Translations under genes and position numbers: made by a program
Notes under the pieces: model-generated
Told to the model about the DNA's origin: nothing
Databases searched by the model: none
What the model saw: the letters and a program-made list of their open reading frames with translations, nothing else
Part shown: in pieces, positions 7,727 through 17,325 of the stretch
Layout of the letters: each line of letters opens with the position of its first letter
Numbering within the stretch: position 1 is the stretch's first letter
Assembly (NCBI RefSeq): GCF_012911935.1
Contig: NZ_JAAXLA010000059.1
Span: forward strand, 1-43,481
DNA: 43,481 bases
Direction: 5' to 3'
Source of the DNA: Pseudonocardia acidicola
Lineage (GTDB): Bacteria; Actinomycetota; Actinomycetes; Mycobacteriales; Pseudonocardiaceae

Positions 7727-8590
7727 TTGACCAGCACACTGGACCGTCCAGCCTCCAGCCCCGAGCCGCCGAGCCGGCCGTCGCCCCCGACGGTCCACGT
7801 CGGGCTCGGCGGGTCGAAGCTCAAGCAGGCCTTCGTCACCGGTGGCGAGATCGCCAAGTTCTCCGGCTCGATCATCCGGAATCTCTCGGACGTGCGGCAC
7901 TACGCCACCGAGATCTTCCACCAGACCGGGATCCTGATCCTGTCGAGCGGCCTGATCATCTGGGTCATGCAGTTCGTGATCGGGTACGAGTGCGGACTCG
8001 AGGCGAACTACACCCTCAAGCAGATCGGTGCCCCGCTCTACTCGGGCATCTTCACCGCCTGGTGCGCGATCCGTGAGATGGCCCCCTACATGTGGGGCTA
8101 CATCTTCGCGGCCAAGGTGGGATGTGGTCTGGTCGCCGAGCTCGGCTCGATGCGGATCGCCGACGAGATCGACGCCATGGAGGTCATGGGCGTCCGCTCC
8201 CGCAGCTATCTGGTGGGGACCAGGATCCTCGCCGCCTGGCTGGCGATGCCCTTCCTCTACACCGTCGGCCTCGGAATCATGTACATCGCCGAGTACCTGA
8301 CCGTCGTCGTCCAGCTCGGCGGCGTCTCGTCGGGTGGCTACTCGTTCATCTTCTGGCTCTACCAGAACCCCCTCGACTTCCTGTACTCGATGGCGAAGGT
8401 CATGAGTATGGGAACGGTGATCATCTTCGTCGGCTGCTACTACGGGTACAACGCCAGCGGTGGCCCGGTCGGAGTCGGACGAAATACCGCGAAATCGATG
8501 ATGCTCAACATGGTCCTGATCCATGTCGTGGGCGTCCTCGGTACCCAGCTGTTCTGGGGTCTGGCGCCCAACGCGCCGATCGCCAACTAG
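7727..8590 (+). CDS. yrbEB: Mce permease YrbEB (MlaE family)
   Basis: This 287-residue protein is the second MlaE-type permease subunit. It carries the same ATPase-facing loop (IADEIDAMEVMGVRSRSYLV) and SGGPVGVGRNTAKSM motif as its partner, among five or six hydrophobic segments. The start is TTG 7727, ten bases after the yrbEA stop, with GAGGAG at 7714-7719 overlapping that stop; upstream in-frame codons would lie inside yrbEA. The first 40 residues are Pro/Ser-rich and probably cytoplasmic. Tight spacing implies co-expression with yrbEA. Confidence 0.95.
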   Translation: MTSTLDRPASSPEPPSRPSPPTVHVGLGGSKLKQAFVTGGEIAKFSGSIIRNLSDVRHYATEIFHQTGILILSSGLIIWVMQFVIGYECGLEANYTLKQIGAPLYSGIFTAWCAIREMAPYMWGYIFAAKVGCGLVAELGSMRIADEIDAMEVMGVRSRSYLVGTRILAAWLAMPFLYTVGLGIMYIAEYLTVVVQLGGVSSGGYSFIFWLYQNPLDFLYSMAKVMSMGTVIIFVGCYYGYNASGGPVGVGRNTAKSMMLNMVLIHVVGVLGTQLFWGLAPNAPIAN

Positions 8591-8633
8591 CCGACGCCTG
8601 CGAGCAACGCAGCTCCCCAACCGGAGGTACTCG

Positions 8634-9473
8634 ATGTTCCCGCGACCCGAGCCGGTCGGCGCTCCTCCGCCAACCGGCAGGCACGGACTACGTGGCGGCG
8701 GTGTGGTGCAAGCGCCCGTAGCGAGTTCCATGGTGGTCCGCGACGTCCACAAGGCGTTCGGGTCGTTCCGCGTCCTGCAGGGGCTCAACCTTCAGTTCCA
8801 GCACAACGCGATCACGACGATCCTCGGCCCCTCCGGTACGGGTAAGAGCGTCCTCATCAAGCATCTGGTCGGGCTCCTGGAGCCCGACCAGGGTGAGGTC
8901 CTCATCTTTGGCCAGGACATCTGGCGCATCTCGGAACGGGAGCGCTACGAGATCCGCAAGCGCTTCGGTGTCCTCTTTCAGGACGGCGCCCTGTTCGGCT
9001 CGATGAACATCTACGACAACACGGCGTTCCCGCTGCGCAAGCACACGGACAAGAGCGAGGACGAGATCCGTGAGATCGTGCTGGCCCGGCTCACCGAGGT
9101 CGGCCTCGACAAGGCCTTGACCAAGTTCCCGAACGAGGTCTCCGGCGGTATGCGCAAGCGTGCCGGCTTCGCGCGCGCGCTCGTGATGAACCCCGACATC
9201 GTGCTCTTCGACGAGCCCGATTCGGGCCTGGACCCGGTCCGCACGAGCCTGCTGAACGACCTCATCCTCGACGTGCACCGCGAGCACGGAGGGACCTACA
9301 TGCTGGTCACCCACGACATCAGGACCGCCCGCAAGGTCAGCGACTACGTCGGCCTGATCTGGAAGGGCAAGGTGGTGCACTACGGCGAGTGTGAGGAGGC
9401 CTTCAGCTCCGAGGACCCGTTCGTGCGCCAGTTCCTGGCCGGCGACTCCGCCGGGCCGTTGGGGATGGACTGA
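8634..9473 (+). CDS. mkl: Mce-type ABC ATPase (Mkl/MceG/MlaF-like)
   Basis: This 279-residue ATPase is expected to power the YrbE permease pair. All core motifs are intact: Walker A GPSGTGKS (65-72), signature VSGGMRKRAGFARAL, Walker B IVLFDEPDSGLDP and the switch histidine in LVTHDIR. ATG 8634 follows GGAGG at 8623-8627, so the frame extension into yrbEB is not used. It lies inside the operon; in Mycobacterium tuberculosis the ATPase is encoded elsewhere and shared by several Mce systems. It is the intact counterpart of the pseudogene at 799-1757. The MCE genes begin three bases after its stop. Confidence 0.96.
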   Translation: MFPRPEPVGAPPPTGRHGLRGGGVVQAPVASSMVVRDVHKAFGSFRVLQGLNLQFQHNAITTILGPSGTGKSVLIKHLVGLLEPDQGEVLIFGQDIWRISERERYEIRKRFGVLFQDGALFGSMNIYDNTAFPLRKHTDKSEDEIREIVLARLTEVGLDKALTKFPNEVSGGMRKRAGFARALVMNPDIVLFDEPDSGLDPVRTSLLNDLILDVHREHGGTYMLVTHDIRTARKVSDYVGLIWKGKVVHYGECEEAFSSEDPFVRQFLAGDSAGPLGMD

Positions 9474-9476
9474 GCG

Positions 9477-10709
9477 ATGCGCCGGATCCTTCTCGCCGCC
9501 ACGGCGGTCCTCCTCGTGCTCAGCACGTCTGCCGCCGGGCTGATGGTGTTCAACGGTCCGTATCGCGTCAGCGTGATCCTCGACAATGCGACCAACCTGG
9601 TCGAAGGAAGCCTCGTCAAGGTGAACGGCTTCGACGCCGGCACTGTTGAGTCCATCGACGTCGTCGACGGCAAGGCCAAGCTGACGCTGGACCTGAACAG
9701 CGACTACGCGCCGCTGCACGACGGAGCGCAGGCGACGATCGTCTGGAAGGCACTGCTGGGTGAGCGCCTGGTCGACCTGCGCGACGGCCCGACGCAGAAC
9801 GCGACCATCCCCAGCGGTGGGATGCTCACCGGGAAGCAACAGTCCCCGGTCGAGCTCGACACCGTTCTCGCCGCCCTCGATCCGGCCACTCGGGAGAAGC
9901 TCAACTCGCTCACCCGGAATCTGAACAAGACCCTCTCCGGCAGTGAGCCGGACCTCAACGCGACCCTCAAGACCGCCGGCCCGGCGATCGGTGCGCTCGG
10001 CGACGTGCTGCGCGGTCTCGGTACCGACGGCGACGCCGTCAAGCAGTTGGTGACCCAGCTCAATGACACCATGGCGATCCTCGCCCGGCGTGACGGGGAC
10101 GTCGCGAAGGTCGTGGACCAGCTGGGCGGCGCCGTGGATCAGGTGGTCGGCCAGCAGCAGGCCCTCGGCGACACCATCCACGAGCTACCAGGCACGCTGC
10201 AGCAGGCCAAGACCACGCTCGGCAACGTCCCGGCCGCGGTCGACGACGCCGTCCCGCTGCTCGACGCGTTGCGTCCAGCCACCGAAAAACTCCCGTCGGT
10301 CGCCCGGAACCTGCAGCCCCTGCTCGCTGATCTCCGGCCGGCGATCGGCGACCTCCGCCCGACCCTCGAGTCGGCATCGGAGCTCCTGAAGTACACCCCC
10401 GGGCTGCTCGACAGCGGCGCCACCACGATGCCCGAGATCAACCGGACCATGGGCGGACTCGGTCCCGCCCTGGACTATCTGCGGCCTTACACCCCGGAGC
10501 TCGCCGGCTTCCTCACCAACTGGAACTCGGCGAACGCCAACTACGACCGGAATGGTCATTACGCACGCATCTACGTGACCGCCGGTGCGGAGAACGGCAA
10601 CGTCAACCCCGGTGTCCTGCCTCCGGGCACGACCAAGAACCTCAGCCCGCTCCCCGGTGAACTGGTCGGCCAGCCCTGGACGGACGCATTCGGAGAAGGA
10701 CTGCGATGA
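9477..10709 (+). CDS. mceA: MCE protein 1 (MceA position)
   Basis: This 410-residue MCE/MlaD-family protein has one N-terminal membrane helix (about 4-24, ILLAATAVLLVLSTSAAG). An MCE domain follows at about 30-110 (YRVSVILDNATNLVEGSLVK ... GERLVDLRDG), then a long alpha-helical region with repeated L..LRP spacing (about 125-330) and a polar tail. The helix anchors it outside the membrane, where six MCE subunits are thought to build a lipid-conducting hexamer or tube. It has no lipobox cysteine. ATG 9477 lies three bases after the ATPase stop, and its stop overlaps the next start (ATGA). Confidence 0.93.
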   Translation: MRRILLAATAVLLVLSTSAAGLMVFNGPYRVSVILDNATNLVEGSLVKVNGFDAGTVESIDVVDGKAKLTLDLNSDYAPLHDGAQATIVWKALLGERLVDLRDGPTQNATIPSGGMLTGKQQSPVELDTVLAALDPATREKLNSLTRNLNKTLSGSEPDLNATLKTAGPAIGALGDVLRGLGTDGDAVKQLVTQLNDTMAILARRDGDVAKVVDQLGGAVDQVVGQQQALGDTIHELPGTLQQAKTTLGNVPAAVDDAVPLLDALRPATEKLPSVARNLQPLLADLRPAIGDLRPTLESASELLKYTPGLLDSGATTMPEINRTMGGLGPALDYLRPYTPELAGFLTNWNSANANYDRNGHYARIYVTAGAENGNVNPGVLPPGTTKNLSPLPGELVGQPWTDAFGEGLR

Positions 10710-12070
10710 GAGTGCCCGTAGGACGCGCCCTGGCCGTGGCGACCGTGGCGGCCATCGGCGCCACCGGCGCCATGAGCGGTCTCGCCGCCGAGAACCCTGC
10801 CGCGAACGGGATGACGATCGTGGCCCAGTTCGCGGACGCGAGCCCGATCCTCGTCGGTAACGAGGTCAAGGTCGACGGCGTCGCCGTCGGCGAGGTGGCC
10901 GACGCCCACGTGACGAACGGTCACGCCGACGTCCTGCTGAAACTCGATCCCGCCGCGCTGCCCGTGTACAGCGATGCGACCGCACGCATCCGGCCGGTCA
11001 GCCTCCTCGGTGAGCGGTACATCGATCTCAAGCGTGGAACCCCCACAGCTCCCCGGCTGCACAGCGGCGGAACGCTGCCGATGTCGCAGACCTCGGCGAA
11101 CGTGGACCTCGACGAGATCCTCAACACGATCGACGAGCCGACCGGCGAATCGCTGGCCTTCCTGGTCACGACGCTGGGGGAGGGGTTGCGGGACAACGGT
11201 GGCAATGTCGACGCCGCCCTGCGTGCCCTCGCTCCCGCGCTCAGGGACACGCAGTCGCTGACCTCGGTACTGAAGGACCAGAACGCGCTGCTCGGCAACC
11301 TCGTGGACAACGTCCAGCCCGTCGCCAGTGCGCTCGCCGCGGACGACGGGAAGTCCCTGGACTCGCTGGTGGACTCAGCCGACCGGCTGCTCGCGGCGAG
11401 CACCGCCCAACAGCAGCAGTTCGATCAGACGCTCGCCCAGCTTCCCGGCACTCTTCGTTCGGCGCGGTCCGCGCTGGGGGAGCTGGCCGGCACGGCCGAG
11501 CAGGCGACCCCGACGTTGCGGGCCGTGCGGCCGGTCACCGAGAACCTGTCGGCCATCTCCGACGAGCTGTCGACCTTCGCGGACTCGCTCGACCCGGCGT
11601 TGGCCAATTCGCAGCCGGTGCTCGAGAAGGCGCAGAAGTTGCTCGACGAGGCCCAGCCTGTGGCGGCTGATCTTCGTGCCGGCTCACCCGACCTGCGGGC
11701 AGCCGCCGGCTCGGCTCGTCCGCTGGTGGATGACCTGACCGGCAACCTGAACAACGTTTTCGACTTCATCCGGTACTGGGCGCTCACGACCAACGGGCAC
11801 GACGGCCTTTCGCACTACTTCCGGGTCAACATGATCGTCAATCCCGACAGCCTCACTGGGCTGCTACCTGGCGCCGCGCCGGTCCCGCAGCTGTTACCGA
11901 GTCCGCCGCCGATCGGTGGCCAGCAGCCCGGGAGCAACGCGTCGGCCCCCGTCGGAACGCTACTGCAGGCGCCGACAACCGCGCCCCAACCCGGTGGCCC
12001 GGACGCCACCGGACTGACTCCCGAACAGGAGCACGGCATGGTCGGATTCCTCCTCGGAGGTAAATCGTGA
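10706..12070 (+). CDS. mceB: MCE protein 2 (MceB position)
   Basis: This 454-residue MCE-family protein has a weakly hydrophobic Ala-rich N-terminal segment (about 8-28). The MCE domain (about 35-115, containing GNEVKVDGVAVGEVADAHV and GERYIDLKRG) precedes a helical domain (about 125-345). A Pro/Gln/Gly-rich tail from about 385 (LLPSPPPIGG, APTTAPQPGG) is the longest and most disordered of the six. No lipobox is present. It overlaps mceA by the 4-base ATGA and mceC by GTGA, so translation is probably coupled. Confidence 0.92.
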   Translation: MRVPVGRALAVATVAAIGATGAMSGLAAENPAANGMTIVAQFADASPILVGNEVKVDGVAVGEVADAHVTNGHADVLLKLDPAALPVYSDATARIRPVSLLGERYIDLKRGTPTAPRLHSGGTLPMSQTSANVDLDEILNTIDEPTGESLAFLVTTLGEGLRDNGGNVDAALRALAPALRDTQSLTSVLKDQNALLGNLVDNVQPVASALAADDGKSLDSLVDSADRLLAASTAQQQQFDQTLAQLPGTLRSARSALGELAGTAEQATPTLRAVRPVTENLSAISDELSTFADSLDPALANSQPVLEKAQKLLDEAQPVAADLRAGSPDLRAAAGSARPLVDDLTGNLNNVFDFIRYWALTTNGHDGLSHYFRVNMIVNPDSLTGLLPGAAPVPQLLPSPPPIGGQQPGSNASAPVGTLLQAPTTAPQPGGPDATGLTPEQEHGMVGFLLGGKS

Positions 12071-13362
12071 GGACGTTGCGCAAAGCGCTCGGCTCACGGC
12101 GCGTCTCCGCGCTGGTCGGACTCGTCGTGCTCGTTGTCTTCACCGGATCGGTCGTCTTCGCCTTCCGGGCGCAGTACGGACTTCCCGGTGCGACGGTGAC
12201 GATGGCCAAGGCGGCGTTCGACGAGGTGGGCTCCCTCCGCGTCGGTGACGACGTGCGGATCGCGAGCGCGCGGGTCGGCTCCGTCGATTCCATTCAGTAT
12301 GTGAACGGGCGCGCGGTCGTGACCATGAAGCTCGACGGCGTCCGTCCGGTGTACCGCAATTCGAGCGCGATGGCGGCATCGGTCGGTGCGCGGTCCGCCC
12401 TCGGGCAGAAGTTCGTCGATCTCGACCCGGGCAGCAAGGAGGCCGGCGTGCTGGGCCCCGACGACGTCATCCCGCAGCGAGCTACACGCGGCGCCCAGGA
12501 GGTCACCGACCTGTTCAACGTGTTCGATGCGCCTACACGCAGCGCGCTGGGTTCCACCCTGCGCGAGGTCGGCGGCGGACTCGCCGGGCACTCGCAGGAT
12601 CTGCGCGACGCGTTCGCGGCCGCACCGCACGTGCTGCCCGACCTCGGTACGGTGTCACGCTCCCTTACCGCGGATGGCGGTGACGACCTCGTCGGCCTCC
12701 TCAAGTCGGCCGACACCCTCTCCGCCCGTTTCGCCGGCCAGGAACAACAGATCTCCTCGTTGGTGACCAATCTGAGCGCCACCCTCGACGGTGTCGCCGT
12801 CGATGGAGCGAAGCCGTTCGAGCAGACCCTGCAGAAGGCCCCCGACACGCTGGCTGAGGCGAAGGCAGCACTGGACGCGCTGAGCCCGACGCTGGCCGAC
12901 ACCCGTACCGCCGTGACCGATCTGCGGCCCGGTGCGGAGGCGCTGGGACAAGCGACTCCCGACGTTCGTGGGTTCCTACGCGAAGCCGTTCCCCCGCTCG
13001 ACAAGGTGCCGGGCGTCGCCGACAAGGCCGAGCCTGCAGTGGACCAGTTGACCGGACTGATGGCCGACGCGCGGCCGCTCACCCCGCGGCTGACGCAGAC
13101 CCTGCGGGATGCCGCGCCGCTCCTGGCCTCGGTCGCCCCCTACTCCCCGGAGATCTCGCACTTCTTCACGAACGTGACGAGCGCCCTGAACAACGGGGAC
13201 GCCGCCGGCCACTGGCTTCGAATCTTCCCGATCTTCTCGTCCGAGACGCTCAGCGGCACCGTGCCGGTTCCGGACCCGACGGTGGCGCGTGACGCCGACC
13301 CGGCGCCCGGTCAACTGGAGCAGGACCGCAAGCCCAACCCGCTCCTGGGAGGTCGACGGTGA
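12067..13362 (+). CDS. mceC: MCE protein 3 (MceC position)
   Basis: This 431-residue MCE-family protein has a basic start (MRTLRKALGSRR), a membrane helix at about 15-34 (ALVGLVVLVVFTGSVVFAF) and an MCE domain at about 42-125 (FDEVGSLRVGDDVRIASARV ... GQKFVDLDPG). A helical stretch to about 350 is followed by a short charged tail. The start is GTG 12067 inside the GTGA overlap with mceB, and the end overlaps mceD in the same way. There is no lipobox cysteine. Confidence 0.92.
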   Translation: MRTLRKALGSRRVSALVGLVVLVVFTGSVVFAFRAQYGLPGATVTMAKAAFDEVGSLRVGDDVRIASARVGSVDSIQYVNGRAVVTMKLDGVRPVYRNSSAMAASVGARSALGQKFVDLDPGSKEAGVLGPDDVIPQRATRGAQEVTDLFNVFDAPTRSALGSTLREVGGGLAGHSQDLRDAFAAAPHVLPDLGTVSRSLTADGGDDLVGLLKSADTLSARFAGQEQQISSLVTNLSATLDGVAVDGAKPFEQTLQKAPDTLAEAKAALDALSPTLADTRTAVTDLRPGAEALGQATPDVRGFLREAVPPLDKVPGVADKAEPAVDQLTGLMADARPLTPRLTQTLRDAAPLLASVAPYSPEISHFFTNVTSALNNGDAAGHWLRIFPIFSSETLSGTVPVPDPTVARDADPAPGQLEQDRKPNPLLGGRR

Positions 13363-14678
13363 GCGCCACCAACACGCCGACGAACCGACGACGGGGGCTG
13401 ACGCCACTGCGTCTCGGACTCCTCGTGACCGTCGTGGCGCTGCTGTTCGGGGCAGCGCTGTTCATGAAGAACCAGATCCTGACGATCCTCACCCCGGGCG
13501 ACACGATCGTCGCCAACTTCGCTCAGCAGTACCGGCTGAAGGAGTACACGACCCGGGTGAAGGTGTCCGGCGTGCCCGTCGGGACTGTGACCGGCGTCGA
13601 CCGGGCGGACGACGGGTCGGCGACGGTCACGATGAAGCTCGACCCGGGCACCGTGAAGAAGCTCGGGGCGGCCCCGTCGGCGGTCATCCGGCCGACCACC
13701 CTCCTCGGCGGCAACTACTACGTCGACCTGGTGCCGGGTGGTGATCGGTCCATGATGGACGGAACGATCCCGCGTGAGCGGACCTCGGTCCCGGTCGAGT
13801 TGGACAAGGTCGCGGCCGCGCTGCAGCCGGACGCGCTCAAGGGACTGCAGGACAGCACGGGCAACCTGGATGGTGCCCTCGCCAATGGCGGGACCACGGC
13901 GTTGAAGGACCTTGCCAAGACCGCGCCGGGGACCCTGGGGCCCGCGGCCGGTGTTCTCCGGGCGTCCCAGGGCACCCATCCCGAGACGGACCTGACCAAG
14001 CTTGTCCAGGGCCTGGAGTCGGCGTCGCGTGCGTTGTCCCAGAACAACGGGCAGCTCGACTCGGTCGTCACCGGCCTGGACTCACTGTCCGGTGTCCTCG
14101 ACCGCCGCAGTAGCGACATCGCGACCGCTCTCGGCGACCTGCCCGACACACTGCGGGCGACCAACGTCGGTCTTCAGCGGTTGGACGGCACGCTGGGCCA
14201 GTTGCGGGACACCGCAGGCCCGGCGACCCCGGTCGTGAAGGAGCTCGACGGGCTCCTCGGCCGAGCGGACCCGGTGCTCGCCAAGGCTCGGCCGGTGGTC
14301 AGCGACCTCCGCGGCGTGCTGACCGATGCCCGCCCGCTGGTCAATGACCTGGTCCCGACGAGCCAGGATCTGACGACGTTGCTGAACAACCTGCACGGCC
14401 CGGTCCTGGACCGGGTCAACGGTCCGATCCTCGACACCGTCAACTCGCCCTACCGCGGAACCGGGCCCTATGACGGCGCCGGCGGGGACGACCCGCTCTA
14501 CCAGGAACTCGGCCACATGGTCACCAACCTCGACAGCATCTCGGCGCTGACCGACGAGAACGGCGCGGTCATCGGGTTCAACCCAGGCGTCAACGGCGGC
14601 AGCATCGCCGGTCTCCCGGGGGTCAGCCTCGAGCAACTGTTCAACAACATCGCGAAGTACCAGGAGATCCAGCGATGA
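13359..14678 (+). CDS. mceD: MCE protein 4 (MceD position)
   Basis: This 439-residue MCE-family protein has a Thr/Arg-rich cytoplasmic start and a membrane helix at about 18-38 (LGLLVTVVALLFGAALFM). The MCE domain (about 48-130) contains TTRVKVSGVPVGTVTGVD and GGNYYVDLVPGG. The helical region runs to about 350, then a Gly/Asp/Asn-rich tail. The start is GTG 13359 in a GTGA overlap with mceC; the end overlaps mceE by ATGA. No lipobox is present. Confidence 0.92.
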   Translation: MSATNTPTNRRRGLTPLRLGLLVTVVALLFGAALFMKNQILTILTPGDTIVANFAQQYRLKEYTTRVKVSGVPVGTVTGVDRADDGSATVTMKLDPGTVKKLGAAPSAVIRPTTLLGGNYYVDLVPGGDRSMMDGTIPRERTSVPVELDKVAAALQPDALKGLQDSTGNLDGALANGGTTALKDLAKTAPGTLGPAAGVLRASQGTHPETDLTKLVQGLESASRALSQNNGQLDSVVTGLDSLSGVLDRRSSDIATALGDLPDTLRATNVGLQRLDGTLGQLRDTAGPATPVVKELDGLLGRADPVLAKARPVVSDLRGVLTDARPLVNDLVPTSQDLTTLLNNLHGPVLDRVNGPILDTVNSPYRGTGPYDGAGGDDPLYQELGHMVTNLDSISALTDENGAVIGFNPGVNGGSIAGLPGVSLEQLFNNIAKYQEIQR

Positions 14679-15937
14679 GCGGCACGGGGCGTGTCGGCGG
14701 GCGGCTGGCCCGTGCCTGGGAGCGGACGAAGAGCGAGCCCGGGCTGTTCCGGAACGTCGCCGTCATGGCGGCGCTGCTGGTCCTCGGCCTCACGGTCGGC
14801 GGGATCATCCTGAGTAATCAGCGGTTCAACCCACCATGGGCCAACGAGCGGATCGTCTACGCGACCTTCGACTCGACCCCGGCGATCAGCCCGGGCAACG
14901 GCCAGGAGGTCCGGATCGCAGGGGTTTCCGTCGGGGACATCCGATCGGCGTCGGTGGACGACAACGGCAAGGCCGTCCTGAAGCTGGCCATCGACCGGAA
15001 GTACCCGGTCTATGACAACGCACGCGTGGTCCTCCGGCCGAAGAGCCCGCTCAACGAGATGTACGTCGAGCTGAGCCCGGGTGGACCGCCCGGGAAGGAG
15101 CTGGCGGACGGCGGCGTCCTGCCGGTGGGCAACTCGCAGCGGCCGGTCCAGATCGACGAGGTGCTCGGCCACCTCGACGACAACGCCCGGTTCGCGCTGA
15201 CCAGTCTGCTCTCCGAGTCGGACACCGCGCTGGCCAACGCCCCGGCGGCGCTCCCCGACGGCCTCCGCAACACCGACGCGGTGCTCGCCGACCTCAAGCC
15301 GGTCGTGGAGCAGCTGGACACCCGTCGCGACAAGATCGCCCAGCTGGTGACGGCGCTGAGCCAGATCTCGACGGCGGTGGGCGGAAACGACGAGCGCATC
15401 ACCCGGCTCGCCGCCAACCTGCAGCAGACGCTCTCGGTGATCAACAAGCAGAACCCGGCGCTGGATGACTCCCTGGGCCAGCTACCCGACCTGTCGACCC
15501 AGCTGAAGGCCGCGATGAGCGGCGTCACCGACCTCGCGGGCGAGCTCGACCCGGCGCTGAAGAACATCCGCGGGGCCAGCGACAAGCTGCCCGGCGCGCT
15601 GTCCCGCGTCAGCGACTCCGTCGACCAGATCGACAGCACTCTGGATGTCCTGTCGCCCGTACTCGACAAGGCGCGTCCGGTCGTCGGGGACCTCCGCCCG
15701 GCAGTCTCGGATCTCCGTGGCTCACTCGGCGACCTGGTCCCGCTGTCGAAGCAGCTCGATCCCGTCACGGCCGGGCTGGTGCCGTACCTGGGCGACCTTC
15801 AGGCGTTCATCTACAACACGAACTCCGTGGCCAGCCTGCGCGACGCCAACCGTGGCATCCTGCGGGGTCTCCTTCAGGTGTCGCCGACCTCCACCCCGCT
15901 CCCCCTCCAGGGTCTCGCGACCCCGACTCCCCGGTAG
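14675..15937 (+). CDS. mceE: MCE protein 5 (MceE position, not a lipoprotein)
   Basis: This 420-residue MCE-family protein has an unusually long charged cytoplasmic start (about 25 residues), then a membrane helix at about 27-48 (VAVMAALLVLGLTVGGIILS) and an MCE domain at about 58-145 (NGQEVRIAGVSVGDIRSASV ... LNEMYVELSPGG). A helical region runs to about 385. In mycobacterial operons the fifth MCE protein is usually a lipoprotein; here the N-terminus has no cysteine, so it is anchored by its helix instead. ATGA overlap with mceD; the next ATG follows 3 bases after its stop. Confidence 0.92.
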   Translation: MSGTGRVGGRLARAWERTKSEPGLFRNVAVMAALLVLGLTVGGIILSNQRFNPPWANERIVYATFDSTPAISPGNGQEVRIAGVSVGDIRSASVDDNGKAVLKLAIDRKYPVYDNARVVLRPKSPLNEMYVELSPGGPPGKELADGGVLPVGNSQRPVQIDEVLGHLDDNARFALTSLLSESDTALANAPAALPDGLRNTDAVLADLKPVVEQLDTRRDKIAQLVTALSQISTAVGGNDERITRLAANLQQTLSVINKQNPALDDSLGQLPDLSTQLKAAMSGVTDLAGELDPALKNIRGASDKLPGALSRVSDSVDQIDSTLDVLSPVLDKARPVVGDLRPAVSDLRGSLGDLVPLSKQLDPVTAGLVPYLGDLQAFIYNTNSVASLRDANRGILRGLLQVSPTSTPLPLQGLATPTPR

Positions 15938-15940
15938 GCG

Positions 15941-17251
15941 ATGATGCGCATCCCTGTCTCCGTCCTACCGGTCCTGCGGACCGCGATGGTGCTGGTCTTC
16001 CTCGTCGTCTGTGCGCTCGTCTTCGGTTATCTCTGGACGAACGCCGGTGGTTCGATTCCGTTCGTGACTCAGCCCGGCTACCGCGTGTCGCTGGCACTGA
16101 GCAAAGTCGACAATCTCGTTCCCAACTCCGACGTGCGATCGGCCGGTGTGAAGATCGGAAAGGTCGAGAGCGTCGATGTGAAGGATGACTCGGCGGTCGT
16201 CACGCTCGACATCGATCCGGGCCAGGCTCCGCTGCACGAGGGCGCCACCGTGACGGTCCGCAACAAGACGCTGGTCGAGGAGACCTACCTCGACGTCGCC
16301 GACGGGAAGGGCGCGCAGTACGACGACGGCGCCATCCTCCCGGCATCGGCAGGTCGCACCAGCGTGCAGCTCAACGACGTCCTCACCAGCCTCGACCAGC
16401 CCACTCGCGACGCGCTGGGGAGCGCCGTGCGCGCCGCGGGGCTGACCACCCAAGGCACCCGCGACGACATCGCGTCCGCGGTGTCGGGTCTCGGGGCTAT
16501 CGGCCGGGAGGGCGGCACCGCACTCGACGCGCTCGCCGCGCAGTCCGACGACCTCGCGAAGGTCACGGGCAACACCACTGCTCTGCTGAAGGCACTGGAC
16601 ACCGGGCAGGGCCGGATCGCCGGTCTCGTCCAGAACGCCGACCGTGTCACCCGGGCGGTGGCGCAGAACCGCGGCGATCTCGAATCGGTCCTGCGGCAGC
16701 TTCCCGGCGTGCTGGACAGCGCGAAGGATGCAAGTGGAAGCCTGAAAACGCTGTCCGGTTCATTGGCCCCGGTGGCCTCGAACCTGAAGGCCGCCGCTCC
16801 CGATCTCTCCGCCGCGCTGCAGGAGCTGCCGGCCACGTCAGCCGACCTGCGCGGGTTGCTGCCCGCGCTGGACCAGACCCTGGACCGGGCACCGGACACA
16901 CTCGACCGGGTGGAGCCGTTCACCGACGCGACGCGGAACCTGATCCCGGCCGTGCAGGCGGACCTGTCCGACCTGAACCCGGCTCTGGGCTACCTCCGGC
17001 CCTACGGCAAGGACACGGCGCTCTGGTTCGCAGGCCTCAGCCAGTCACTGGGTGCCTCGGGCGACGGCAACGGGACGGCGCTGCGCGTGTTCGTCGTCCT
17101 CAACGAGAAGTCGCTGAACTCCCCTGTGAACTCGCAGGTCGGCCCGCTCGAGAAGTACAACCCGTATCCGGCAGCCGGCGGCAACGTTGATCCTCAGCGG
17201 AGTTTCGACGGCCAGTACCCGCGGGTGCAGAAGGAGCCGATCCCGCGCTGA
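15941..17251 (+). CDS. mceF: MCE protein 6 (MceF position)
   Basis: This 436-residue MCE-family protein has a membrane helix at about 12-32 (RTAMVLVFLVVCALVFGYLW). The MCE domain (about 42-125) contains LVPNSDVRSAGVKIGKVESV and EETYLDVADG. A helical region runs to about 350, followed by a polar tail (NPYPAAGGNV). Two adjacent Met codons (15941, 15944) are both possible starts. It is the last of the six MCE genes. A perfect 17-bp hairpin begins five bases after its stop, so transcription may drop here. Confidence 0.92.
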   Translation: MMRIPVSVLPVLRTAMVLVFLVVCALVFGYLWTNAGGSIPFVTQPGYRVSLALSKVDNLVPNSDVRSAGVKIGKVESVDVKDDSAVVTLDIDPGQAPLHEGATVTVRNKTLVEETYLDVADGKGAQYDDGAILPASAGRTSVQLNDVLTSLDQPTRDALGSAVRAAGLTTQGTRDDIASAVSGLGAIGREGGTALDALAAQSDDLAKVTGNTTALLKALDTGQGRIAGLVQNADRVTRAVAQNRGDLESVLRQLPGVLDSAKDASGSLKTLSGSLAPVASNLKAAAPDLSAALQELPATSADLRGLLPALDQTLDRAPDTLDRVEPFTDATRNLIPAVQADLSDLNPALGYLRPYGKDTALWFAGLSQSLGASGDGNGTALRVFVVLNEKSLNSPVNSQVGPLEKYNPYPAAGGNVDPQRSFDGQYPRVQKEPIPR

Positions 17252-17256
17252 GACGG

Positions 17257-17296
17257 CGCGCCCGGGCCCGCGGATGTCCCCGCGGGCCCGGGCGCG
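17257..17296 (+). terminator. Perfect 17-bp GC hairpin after mceF
   Basis: The arms 17257-17273 and 17280-17296 are exact inverted copies of 17 bases (core CCCGGGCCCGCGG), with a 6-nt loop ATGTCC. All stem positions are G or C and there is no U-run. It lies between mceF and the coupled small ORF/MMPL genes, so it may be a partial terminator or an mRNA-processing and stabilising element that sets a lower level for the downstream genes. Confidence 0.65.
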
Positions 17297-17325
17297 AAGA
17301 CTGCCACCGAGAAGGTCACGGTGAG

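Noticed and set aside
8688..10181. 497-codon minus-strand frame antisense to the ATPase and mceA
   Set aside because: The composition mirrors the coding strand and it has no domain; long antisense frames are expected at this GC content.
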